A stretch of 20,486 nt of DNA from GCA-020343675 sp964462945. GTDB taxonomy: Bacteria; Planctomycetota; Phycisphaerae; Sedimentisphaerales; Anaerobacaceae. Positions 1 to 6,466 of the stretch are shown one piece after another. Position numbers and translations under genes: made by a program. How positions within the stretch are numbered: position 1 is the stretch's first letter; every line of letters starts with the position of its first letter. The notes under the pieces are model-generated. The model saw only the letters and a program-made list of their open reading frames with translations. It was not told where the DNA came from and ran no database searches. The stretch spans positions 1 to 20,486 of the forward strand of contig CAYWZW010000086.1 in assembly GCA_964462945.1 (NCBI GenBank). The letters run 5' to 3'.

Positions 1-32
1 GATTATAATATCGCCTGAAGGTCGTTCAAGTA

Positions 33-395
33 TTACTCAGACAGGCTCCTAGGAAGGTATTTAAGGAGAAGAAAAACAAGAAGCAGTGTTTGAACACCGT
101 GCGTGTTACCGATAAGTTCGAGAAACTTCAATTCGAGGGATCCATGCGAAACTGAATCAATCTCGAGTTGTTCCTTGGGTCTGTGCGAATACGCATAGAT
201 TCCCGATGGGCTTAATCGACCATAGGCTCCATCAATCAAAGCTAGATAAGCGGCAAGTTCTCTGAGATTTAGGGACGTGCCTTCAAGCACTACGCTAAGA
301 CAAAGTAACATGCTTGGGTCGGCGTCTTCAGGGATAAGCAGGCGATGCAGGTCAGAGACGACTTTTCGAGGGATTGCAAGTTTTCTATCATCCAT
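33..395 (-). CDS. hypothetical protein, 120 aa
   Basis: I do not recognise this protein securely. It opens with a charged, helical N-terminal half. Around residues 80-95 it carries the pattern SVSHGSLELKFLELIG, which resembles the (I/S)xxGSLEL-type core of small uncharacterised bacterial proteins. A hydrophobic stretch, TLLLVFLLLKYLP (about 103-115), could be one membrane helix near the C-terminus. The ATG at 395 has only a weak GAAGAG-like ribosome site about 8 nt upstream. The stop codon is inside the window, so the gene is complete. A possible minus-strand promoter lies 180 nt upstream (581-609). The surrounding DNA is AT-richer by eye than the hisA-photolyase block, so the gene may be an accessory insertion. 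No function is assigned. Confidence 0.55.
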   Translation of the reverse strand: MDDRKLAIPRKVVSDLHRLLIPEDADPSMLLCLSVVLEGTSLNLRELAAYLALIDGAYGRLSPSGIYAYSHRPKEQLEIDSVSHGSLELKFLELIGNTHGVQTLLLVFLLLKYLPRSLSE

Positions 396-580
396 ATGTT
401 ACTCTTCAGGTATCTTATGATAGGATTGGGACGTTTGCCTGCTTTGTGTATTCAGTTCTCTGTCTCCTTTTCCTGAGCGGCTTTGGCATTCCCTTTCTTC
501 TTTTAATAGCTCCCTTAATCGCCACGCATACGGCCCCGCGCTTTGGTGATTCAATCAAAGAACGCCCACACCGTTGGTGC

Positions 581-609
581 ATTATACTTTAGGGGTGAGA
601 AATTGTAAG
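581..609 (-). promoter_or_regulatory. candidate sigma-70 promoter for the 120-aa gene
   Basis: On the minus strand a perfect -10 box TATAAT (586 down to 581) is preceded, after a 17-nt spacer, by CTTACA (609 down to 604), which matches TTGACA at four of six positions. Transcription would start near 574, leaving a leader of about 180 nt before the ATG at 395. No start-to-stop frame of note lies in that leader. The -10 is strong but the distance to the gene is long, so the link is tentative. Confidence 0.35.
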
Positions 610-626
610 AAGAAATTTTGCCGAAG

Positions 627-742
627 GCGGGAATTGCCCTGTACCTTGTCATTCCCGCCCCGCATCGCACTGCCGGGTAGACTCCAGCGGGAATCCATAA
701 ACTCATCGTATGATCATGGACCCCCGCTTTCGCGGGGGTGAC
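627..742. repeat. GC-rich palindromic repeat (GCGGGAAT/ATTCCCGC words)
   Basis: GCGGGAAT occurs at 627-634 and 687-694, with its exact reverse complement ATTCCCGC at 651-658. The 8-bp arms at 651-658 and 687-694 can form one hairpin. A second, perfect hairpin follows: CCCCCGC (721-727), loop TTTC, GCGGGGG (732-738). The outer ends GTCATTCCCGC (648-658) and GCGGGGGTGAC (732-742) form an imperfect terminal inverted repeat (9 of 11). This is the look of dispersed GTCATTCCCGC-type intergenic repeats found in many bacteria. It lies 3' of hisA, and the second hairpin could stall transcription, though no U-run follows it. Confidence 0.6.
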
Positions 743-791
743 AAATCAAGGGGGGGCCGGATCATATTGGTGCAGTCTTTTTTTGATGCTT

Positions 792-1508
792 TCATCCTTT
801 TGCTGCTTTTATGGCGTCGGCGAGTTTGAGGGTGCCTTCGTACAGGCTTCGGCCGATGATGGCGGCTTCGGGGTTGAATTCGGCTAATTTCCTGATGTCT
901 TCTATGCTGTTTACGCCGCCGGAGGCGATAACGGGCAGATCGACGGCCTCGACGAGCGCTTTTGTTCGCTCGAAGTTCGGCCCTGTCATCATGCCGTCTT
1001 TGGTGATGTCGGTATATATGATTGCGGCTAAGGGCAGTCCCGCCGCCTGGCTTGCGAACTCTAACAGAGTCTGGGGGCTGTCCTGTGTCCAGCCGTGCGT
1101 GGCGACCTTCGAGCCTCGGGCATCGAGGCCGAGAACAATCTTGCCGGCAAACTTCTCAGCCATTTGGCTGAACCACTTGAAGTCACTTACGGCCTTGGTG
1201 CCGATGATGACTCTGTTGACTCCTATATCGAGCAGTTGTCTTATGGATGCTTCGTCGCGCAGCCCGCCGCCGACCTCAATGTTCAGTATTCCAAGGGCTG
1301 CGATGGCCGAAATCGTATCGGTGTTGACCGGCCTGCCGAGCTTGGCGCCGTCCAGATCGACGATATGCAGCCACTGCGCGCCGTCTGCGCTGAACTGCCG
1401 GGCCTGTTCGACCGGATCGCGGCGATAGTCTATCTGGCGGTCATACTGGCCCTGGATGAGCCTGACACACTGGCCGTCCCGCAGGTCAATTGCCGGTATG
1501 ATATACAT
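792..1508 (-). CDS. hisA: HisA, ProFAR isomerase of histidine biosynthesis
   Basis: Cytoplasmic (beta/alpha)8-barrel enzyme that isomerises ProFAR to PRFAR (EC 5.3.1.16), the fourth step of histidine synthesis. At 238 aa it has the usual family length. The N-terminal strand holds IPAIDLRDG with the catalytic Asp8. The second catalytic Asp is Asp129 in LGLDARG. The phosphate-binding loops are VGGGLR (79-84), SGGV (196-199) and IIGRSLYEG (217-225), and YTDITKDGMMTGPN (165-178) is the conserved mid-barrel segment. The ATG at 1508 begins 3 nt after the stop of the upstream PNPOx-like gene, so the two are co-transcribed and probably translationally coupled. No other his gene is in the window, so this copy sits outside a his operon as far as can be seen. 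Confidence 0.97.
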   Translation of the reverse strand: MYIIPAIDLRDGQCVRLIQGQYDRQIDYRRDPVEQARQFSADGAQWLHIVDLDGAKLGRPVNTDTISAIAALGILNIEVGGGLRDEASIRQLLDIGVNRVIIGTKAVSDFKWFSQMAEKFAGKIVLGLDARGSKVATHGWTQDSPQTLLEFASQAAGLPLAAIIYTDITKDGMMTGPNFERTKALVEAVDLPVIASGGVNSIEDIRKLAEFNPEAAIIGRSLYEGTLKLADAIKAAKG

Positions 1509-1511
1509 GCG

Positions 1512-1901
1512 TTATCTCGTGGAAGTCTTGTCGCCCACAAGCGGGCGGACTTTATCAACCGAAAAATATACTAAGTGCCTGATTGTCTGCTGTTTCCCGA
1601 AACTCCTTGAGTGCAGTTGTTTTATCGCTTCGATACGTTCCGGGTCTTTCTCTTCGCCGGTCATTGTAAGATACAGTCTTCTACCGACGTATCCTTCGCT
1701 TTGTTCGATGAACATGTAGGCGGCCTTGGGGTTCGACCGGACGTTCTTGAAGCTGAGCCGCTCTAACATGCTGAATGCGATGGTTTTCTCATCGATAATA
1801 TAAGGCCGGGCATAAATGGCGATATCGACGTTGCCGTGGGAATCGCTCGTGGCCAGGATGCCCGTGCCCTTGATCGTTGCGAAATATTCGGCCAGACCCA
1901 T
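1512..1901 (-). CDS. pyridoxamine 5'-phosphate oxidase-like flavin split-barrel protein
   Basis: A 129-aa protein of the PNPOx-like FMN-binding split-barrel superfamily. The opening (LAEYFATIKGTGILATSD), then IDIAIYARP-like and IAFSMLERLSFKNVRSNPKAAYMFIE segments give the usual beta-barrel order, and the KNVRSNPKA motif is typical of small general-stress or FMN/F420-binding members. It is shorter than true PdxH (about 210 aa) and lacks its C-terminal dimer region, so it should not be called PdxH. The substrate is unknown; a redox or haem-utilisation role is possible by family. The start is well supported by AAGGAG about 7 nt before the ATG at 1901. It sits between an epimerase stub and hisA in one minus-strand transcription unit. 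Confidence 0.85.
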   Translation of the reverse strand: MGLAEYFATIKGTGILATSDSHGNVDIAIYARPYIIDEKTIAFSMLERLSFKNVRSNPKAAYMFIEQSEGYVGRRLYLTMTGEEKDPERIEAIKQLHSRSFGKQQTIRHLVYFSVDKVRPLVGDKTSTR

Positions 1902-1913
1902 AATTTTCTCCTT

Positions 1914-1979
1914 TTAGTTCATGATGTCGTATAAGGCCCTGCCTATGAAGCCGGTCGCACCCGTTATCACCACTCGCAT
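1914..1979 (-). pseudogene. N-terminal stub of an NAD(P)-dependent epimerase/dehydratase gene
   Basis: A 21-codon frame beginning MRVVITGATGFIGRA. This is the first beta strand and the GxxGxxG nucleotide-binding loop of extended short-chain dehydrogenases (NAD-dependent epimerase family, the TIGR01777-like type). The ATG at 1979 lies 14 nt after the photolyase stop and has a GAGGTG ribosome site, so it has the start signals of a real gene. The frame stops with TAA at 1914-1916, directly against the AAGGAG ribosome site of the next gene. Family members run to about 300 aa, so nearly the whole gene is gone. A deletion fusing the epimerase start to the PNPOx gene is the simplest reading. Confidence 0.7.
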
Positions 1980-1993
1980 AGCGGCACCTCTTA

Positions 1994-3349
1994 TCAGGCT
2001 CCTTCGAGAGCCTGCACTTTCTTCACATACGCATCGGCGTCGAATCTTCTTTTCAGCCCTGCGGCGTCCATATAGCGGACCATGCCAAAAACGGGCCTTT
2101 CGCCCCACGCCCTGTCGTGTTTGCCGAAACACCAGGCCACGCCGGCAAAAGCGTTTGGGTCTCTGCCGTCAAGCTCGTATTTGTTGTTAAGATACATCGC
2201 GATTTTGAATCCCGTTCGCGGGTTTTCGCTCCATTCGAGAATCTTTTTTCCCCAATACATTCTCATGTAGCCGTGCATTTTTCCCGTGAGGACCATTTCT
2301 TTCTGTGCGGCGTTCCAGTAGGGGTCGTGGATTTCTCGCCGTTCAAACTGCTCAAGCGAATACACGTATTGTCTCTTGTCTCTGGCGTGGGAATGTAAAG
2401 TGTTCTTGGCCCAGAGCGGAAGCGACGCGTATGAATCGTAGTCTTTGTTGTAGAAAACGGAATTGTGACTGAGCTCCCTGCGGATGATAAGCTCTTCGAG
2501 ATAGGCGTCCCTGCTGCTACTGGGAGTCTTCGAAACCTCCAGTGCAATAAACAGAGGCGAAATCTGCCCAAAATGCAGATAGGGACTCATATTCGAAACG
2601 CAGTCTGTGGTGGGGTCGTTCCGCAATTGGGCAAATTGCTCCAGCTTGTTTTGCAGAAAACCGCTCAGATGCCGTTTTGCTTCACGGGTACCGCCGTGGA
2701 AGCTGTCCACCTTCGCGACGCTTCTGTCAATATCGAGCCTGGACAGGGCTTCATCGACATCGTCAATATCGAACGCGGTGAGCTTCAAACCGAGCGAATC
2801 CAGCTTGGGCTTATCGTGAACGAGCGGAACCAGGTAGCGATCGAGTTTCTCTGTTATCCTCGGCCGGAACGTGCGGGCGACGAAATGCTCTTCGACCGAG
2901 GCTTCTGCGACGGGGACGATCAGATTCGTTTCGATCTCGTGCAAGGCACAAGCGATTTTCCTGCCCACGTGATTTCGCCATTTCTTTTGTACTCGCAAAT
3001 GGCCTGCGTCAACGACGACCAGCGCCGCTCCCTCCGCGAGTTCCGCCGCCCCGGATTCAGGAGACTGGCGGCGGATGATCATTTGAATGCCTTTGGCCTC
3101 GAGCTCCTTGCGGACTTCTTTGAGCCCTTCCAGCATGAAGTGGTAGTGGCGCTGATTTGCCTCGGGCCATTTCTCGGTGATGCCGAAGAACGCCAGGACG
3201 GGCTTGCTCAGTCTGTTGGCCGTTCGAATCGCGTATTCCAGCGCGTGGTTGCACTCGGTTCGCTGTGCGGCCTGCATCCAGTAGAGCACGTACTGGCCGT
3301 CACGGACTTGCTTGCTGTTGACGAGCCTAATTCTTTCCGGCTGAATCAT
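1994..3349 (-). CDS. phr: class II CPD deoxyribodipyrimidine photolyase
   Basis: Light-driven, FAD-dependent repair enzyme that splits cyclobutane pyrimidine dimers in DNA. Its 451 aa match class II photolyases. The N-terminal alpha/beta antenna domain begins with VLYWMQAAQR (21-30). The FAD-binding helical domain includes SPYLHFGQISP (255-265), RRELS (290-294), HGYMRMYWGKKILEW (359-373) and the long conserved block at 388-427 with NNKYELDGRDPN, GVAWCFGKHDRAWGERPVFG and MVRYM, which is diagnostic of class II rather than class I enzymes. The ATG at 3349 fits the family N-terminus, but I see no Shine-Dalgarno site. A promoter-like pair sits almost on the start codon, suggesting a leaderless message. 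It heads the unit running through the epimerase stub, PNPOx-like gene and hisA. Confidence 0.96.
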   Translation of the reverse strand: MIQPERIRLVNSKQVRDGQYVLYWMQAAQRTECNHALEYAIRTANRLSKPVLAFFGITEKWPEANQRHYHFMLEGLKEVRKELEAKGIQMIIRRQSPESGAAELAEGAALVVVDAGHLRVQKKWRNHVGRKIACALHEIETNLIVPVAEASVEEHFVARTFRPRITEKLDRYLVPLVHDKPKLDSLGLKLTAFDIDDVDEALSRLDIDRSVAKVDSFHGGTREAKRHLSGFLQNKLEQFAQLRNDPTTDCVSNMSPYLHFGQISPLFIALEVSKTPSSSRDAYLEELIIRRELSHNSVFYNKDYDSYASLPLWAKNTLHSHARDKRQYVYSLEQFERREIHDPYWNAAQKEMVLTGKMHGYMRMYWGKKILEWSENPRTGFKIAMYLNNKYELDGRDPNAFAGVAWCFGKHDRAWGERPVFGMVRYMDAAGLKRRFDADAYVKKVQALEGA

Positions 3350-3357
3350 CTGCGAAT

Positions 3358-3386
3358 GATATACCCGTAACCGTCGAAAAAATCAA
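3358..3386 (-). promoter_or_regulatory. candidate promoter for photolyase (leaderless transcript)
   Basis: On the minus strand TTGATT (3386 down to 3381) and TATATC (3363 down to 3358) are separated by 17 nt. Transcription would begin near 3351, one or two bases before the ATG at 3349, giving an essentially leaderless mRNA. This agrees with the absence of a ribosome site. The boxes match consensus at four or five of six positions each. Confidence 0.4.
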
Positions 3387-3391
3387 ATCAT

Positions 3392-3419
3392 TTGACAAAA
3401 CAGGGCGTTGCACTATATT
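3392..3419 (+). promoter_or_regulatory. sigma-70-like promoter of the nucleoside-ribose operon
   Basis: A perfect -35 box TTGACA at 3392-3397 is followed, after 16 nt, by TATATT at 3414-3419. A start near 3426 would place the TTG start of the nucleoside hydrolase gene about 20 nt downstream. The -35 boxes of this and the divergent photolyase promoter candidate lie only 5 bp apart, so one bound regulator could affect both. Confidence 0.6.
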
Positions 3420-3445
3420 TGCCTGCGGGTTTGCAATAGGGATTC

Positions 3446-4546
3446 TTGAAATCAGGAGATCAGACGATAAGTGAGATGAAGGTTTCAAAAAGGGCGCGAC
3501 TCAGAGACCTTGTTTTGTCAATCAGATGGATAGCGGCGTTGGGGACTTTGGCCATGTTTCTAATAACAGCAGGCTCATGTGCTCTCGACGCCCATTCATC
3601 CTCGTCCCAAAGCGAGAAAATCCCCGTTATTTTCGATACGGACATCTGTGACGACATCGACGATACGTGGGCGCTGGCCCTGCTCCTGCAGTCTCCGGAG
3701 TTCGATATTAGGCTGATTACCACGGAGGTGGGCAATACCGCGTCGAAGGCAAAAACAGTGGCCAAGTTCCTGGAAACCGTCGGCAGGACAGACATCCCCG
3801 TCGGCATCGGGGTGCAGCAGCATCAAGGCAGTCACAGACAGGATGCATGGGCGAAAGATTACGAGCTTTCATCCTATCGCGGCACCATTTACCGGGATGG
3901 CGTCCAGGCTCTGATTGACACCATCATGGAATCTGACAAGCCGGTAACAGTGGTCGCGGTAGGTCCTCTGCCGAATATCGCAGCGGCACTTGAGCGCGAG
4001 CCTAAGATAGCCCAGAAAGCCCAATTTGTCGGCATGCACGGCAGTATTCGCCGGGGATACGACGGGAGCGCAAAGCCCAGCGCAGAATACAACGTCAAGG
4101 CTTTTGTGAAAGAGGCCCAGAAGGTCTTCACGGCACCCTGGAATATGACGATTACGCCGCTGGATACGTGCGGCGTCGTCCAGCTCAAGGACCAGCGGTA
4201 TCAAGAAGTGCTCAAAAGGAACAGTCCTGTGACGCGGGCGTTGATAGAAAACTATCGGGCATGGTACAGACAGGGAGTTCTGAGCGAGCACAAGGATTTG
4301 ACCGAGGCGCAGGTCAATACGAGAGTCGATCAAAAGCTCAATTCGAGCAGCACCACCCTTTTCGATACGGTCGCTGTTTACTTGGCCATGTCAACCGGGT
4401 TGGCCAGGATGGAAGAGCTGGGCATCAGGGTAACAGACGACGGGTACACGAGAATCGAGGAAAATGGCAAAGTGGTGAGCTGTGCGACCGAATGGAAAGA
4501 CTTAAGTGCCTTCGAGGACTTGCTTGTGGATAGACTGACGAAGTAA
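3446..4546 (+). CDS. exported inosine-uridine-preferring nucleoside hydrolase family protein
   Basis: Hydrolyses the N-glycosidic bond of ribonucleosides to ribose and base (IUNH family). The calcium-binding aspartates are plain in VIFDTDICDDIDD (61-73), and GPLPNIAAAL (173-182), EYNVKAF (214-220) and TPLDTCG (237-243) continue the family pattern. The late family motif, usually HDPxA, reads LFDTVAVY here, so the His is replaced by Phe. An N-terminal hydrophobic segment (about 26-45) ending in TAGSC at Cys45 suggests export, possibly as a lipoprotein, followed by a Ser-rich spacer. The start shown is TTG with a weak AGGGA site; ATG at 3476 (residue 11) is a fair alternative. It is the first gene of the ribose transport operon, 20 nt ahead of ribokinase. 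Confidence 0.9.
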   Translation: MKSGDQTISEMKVSKRARLRDLVLSIRWIAALGTLAMFLITAGSCALDAHSSSSQSEKIPVIFDTDICDDIDDTWALALLLQSPEFDIRLITTEVGNTASKAKTVAKFLETVGRTDIPVGIGVQQHQGSHRQDAWAKDYELSSYRGTIYRDGVQALIDTIMESDKPVTVVAVGPLPNIAAALEREPKIAQKAQFVGMHGSIRRGYDGSAKPSAEYNVKAFVKEAQKVFTAPWNMTITPLDTCGVVQLKDQRYQEVLKRNSPVTRALIENYRAWYRQGVLSEHKDLTEAQVNTRVDQKLNSSSTTLFDTVAVYLAMSTGLARMEELGIRVTDDGYTRIEENGKVVSCATEWKDLSAFEDLLVDRLTK

Positions 4547-4566
4547 CCCATTTGCGCAGGATTGGC

Positions 4567-5526
4567 TTGGGGCAGAACAAACCAAAAATTGTGGTCGTCG
4601 GCAGCTCCAATATGGACCTGGTGGTTAAGTCTCCGCGCATCCCCGCCGTGGGCGAGACGATTCTGGGTGAAGATTTTATCATGACACCCGGCGGAAAGGG
4701 CGCGAACCAGGCGGTGGCGGCCGCAAAATTAGGCGCCGAGGTGTATCTTGTAGCTAAGTTAGGCGACGATATTTTTGCAGAGCAGTCTCTGAAAAACTTT
4801 GAGAAAGAGGGAGTCCATACAGAATACGTCATCCGGACTCGAGAAGCTCCCTCCGGGGTGGCTTTGATTACCGTTGACCATTCGGGTGATAATGTGATTG
4901 TCGTAGCTCCGGGCGCGAACCAGAGATTATCCCCGGAGGATGTCGGGAGAGCGCGAGCCGCTATCGTTTCATCAGGGGCCGTGGTGGCACAGCTTGAGGT
5001 GCCTTTGGAGACGGTCGAATTCGCCGCCCGGCTGGCGCATAGTTCGGGCGTGCCTTTTATCCTGGATCCGGCCCCGGCACGGAAGCTGAGTCCGGGACTG
5101 CTCGCGATGGTGGACGTGCTAAAGCCAAATGAAACAGAGGCTCAGATTCTGACCGGCGTAGAAGTCACAAACGAAAATTCCGCCCGGATCGCGGCCCAGG
5201 AACTCTTGGAATGTGGTGTGAAGGCGGTTATCATAACTATGGGAGCAAAGGGTTTTCTGCTGGCGACCAGTGAAAGGGCGGAGTTTGTTCCTGCCGTAAA
5301 GGTGAAAGCCGTCGATGCCACGGCAGCAGGAGATGCTTTTACCGGCTCACTCGCCGTGGGCCTGGCTCAAGGAAAAACGCTCCGGGATGCCGCTTTGTTC
5401 GCCAATCATGTGGCTGCCTTGTCCGTTATGAAAATGGGAGCGCAATCTTCAATGCCTGCCCGGCAAGAAGCAGAGAGTTTCATAAGACAGAGGTCTGCTC
5501 AAGGAGTTAACGATGAGAAAGCATAG
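4567..5526 (+). CDS. rbsK: ribokinase
   Basis: PfkB-family sugar kinase that phosphorylates D-ribose at O5 with ATP in the cytoplasm. In the 319-aa product counted from the TTG at 4567, GSSNMDLVV (12-20) is the substrate-binding N-terminus, GGKGAN (42-47) is the first PfkB signature and DATAAGDAF (250-258) is the anion hole with catalytic Asp256. Usual ribokinase reads DTTGAGD, so ATA is a mild variant. The start at 4567 is chosen because AGGA at 4558-4561 lies 5 nt upstream; an in-frame TTG at 4552 would add five residues but has no ribosome site. The gene overlaps the next one by 14 nt, so the operon is tightly coupled. Specificity for ribose is inferred from family and neighbours. Confidence 0.93.
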   Translation: MGQNKPKIVVVGSSNMDLVVKSPRIPAVGETILGEDFIMTPGGKGANQAVAAAKLGAEVYLVAKLGDDIFAEQSLKNFEKEGVHTEYVIRTREAPSGVALITVDHSGDNVIVVAPGANQRLSPEDVGRARAAIVSSGAVVAQLEVPLETVEFAARLAHSSGVPFILDPAPARKLSPGLLAMVDVLKPNETEAQILTGVEVTNENSARIAAQELLECGVKAVIITMGAKGFLLATSERAEFVPAVKVKAVDATAAGDAFTGSLAVGLAQGKTLRDAALFANHVAALSVMKMGAQSSMPARQEAESFIRQRSAQGVNDEKA

Positions 5527-6466
5527 CGAATCAGTTATAAGTGTTCTTTTTTTCTGTGCCGCGATTTGTTTCATGTTACCGATAGGCTGTGAGCAGCGCG
5601 AGGCGGGCAAACCCAAGATCGCTTTAATCATGAAGTCGTTGGCCAACGAGTTTTTCAAAACGATGGAAGAAGGCGCCCGGGCGCACCATAAAGAGCACGC
5701 CGAGCAGTACGACCTCACGGTTGTTGGCATCAAGGATGAGCAGGATGTAGCTAAGCAAATCGACTACGTGGAGCTGATGATCGCTCAGAAAGTGGACGCC
5801 ATCGTTATTGCTCCGGCCGATTCCAAGGCGTTGGTTCCCGTGTGCAAGCGGGCCATGGATGCGGGGATCATCGTGGTCAATATTGACAACAAATTCGACG
5901 CGACCGTCCTGGCGGACAAGGGCGTCAAGATTCCGTTCGTCGGGCCGGACAATCGCAAGGGGGCCAGGCTTGCCGGCGAATACTTGGCGGGCAAACTGAA
6001 AGCCGGGGATAGGGTGGCGATTATCGAAGGAGTGCCGAACGCCTTCAACGGAATTCAGCGCAAGCTCGGTTTCGAGGACGCAATGAAGGCGGGCCAAATG
6101 AACATCATCAGCTCCCAATCCGGTTACTGGGAAATGGCGAAGGCCGAGCCAATCGTCTCAGCGCTGATCACCGAACATGCCGATATCAAGGCTGTTCTGT
6201 GTGCCAATGACAGCATGGCCCTCGGCGCCGTGGCGGCCGTTAAAGCCGCGGGCAAATCCGAAAATATCCTGGTTGTCGGTTTCGACAATATCTCGGCAGT
6301 GCAGAGACTGCTTAAAGAAGGCAAGATTCTGTGCACGGTCGATCAACATGCGGACAAGCTGGCCTTGTACGGCATCGAGTACGCCCTTGAGATGCTCGGA
6401 GGAAGGGGCACGCCCGTGGATAAAGAAACTCCCGTTGAGCTGATTACGGCGGAAACGCTCAAATGA
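5513..6466 (+). CDS. rbsB: ribose-type ABC transporter substrate-binding lipoprotein
   Basis: Periplasmic-binding-protein family protein (type 1, RbsB/LacI-like fold), 317 aa. A signal peptide with a lipoprotein-like end, LPIGC, places the lipidated Cys at residue 26, so it is probably membrane-anchored. The mature protein begins with KIALIMKSLANEFFKTMEEGA, the standard first strand and helix. Later come DAIVIAPADSKAL, VVNIDNKFDA, VGPDNRKGARLAGEYLAG and VLCANDSMALGAVAAV, which line both lobes of the sugar cleft, and VVGFDNISAVQ in the second lobe. It starts inside the end of ribokinase and ends with ATGA overlapping the ABC ATPase start by 4 nt. Ribose is the most likely ligand given ribokinase and nucleoside hydrolase; another pentose or an intact nucleoside cannot be excluded. 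Confidence 0.92.
   Translation: MRKHSESVISVLFFCAAICFMLPIGCEQREAGKPKIALIMKSLANEFFKTMEEGARAHHKEHAEQYDLTVVGIKDEQDVAKQIDYVELMIAQKVDAIVIAPADSKALVPVCKRAMDAGIIVVNIDNKFDATVLADKGVKIPFVGPDNRKGARLAGEYLAGKLKAGDRVAIIEGVPNAFNGIQRKLGFEDAMKAGQMNIISSQSGYWEMAKAEPIVSALITEHADIKAVLCANDSMALGAVAAVKAAGKSENILVVGFDNISAVQRLLKEGKILCTVDQHADKLALYGIEYALEMLGGRGTPVDKETPVELITAETLK

Larger units (their letters stand above)
396..791. other. gene-free interval between the 120-aa gene and hisA
   Basis: This 396-bp stretch has no convincing gene. A plus-strand open frame of 72 codons (374-592) reads as a hydrophobic peptide, but it overlaps the start of the minus-strand gene and lacks a good ribosome site. What can be supported is a candidate minus-strand promoter near 581-609 and a GC-rich palindromic repeat at 627-742 between the 3' end of hisA and that promoter. 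Confidence 0.5.

Noticed and set aside
374..592. A 72-codon plus-strand frame encoding a hydrophobic peptide
   Set aside because: It overlaps the start of the better-supported minus-strand gene, has no ribosome site and no recognisable family pattern; the hydrophobicity can come from T-rich DNA.
1512..1901. PdxH, pyridoxal phosphate biosynthesis oxidase
   Set aside because: Only the general split-barrel pattern is present; at 129 aa it is too short and lacks the C-terminal PdxH region.
1914..2132. A longer 72-codon version of the epimerase stub starting inside photolyase
   Set aside because: The first 51 codons are out-of-frame photolyase sequence; only the last 21 codons from the ATG at 1979 carry the Rossmann motif and a ribosome site.
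2465..3370. A 301-codon plus-strand frame antisense to the photolyase gene
   Set aside because: It mirrors the coding strand of a clear class II photolyase; its translation has no domain pattern. Similar shadows over hisA (811-1428), the DUF5696 gene (10674-11501) and the 566-aa gene (15992-16861) were rejected for the same reason.
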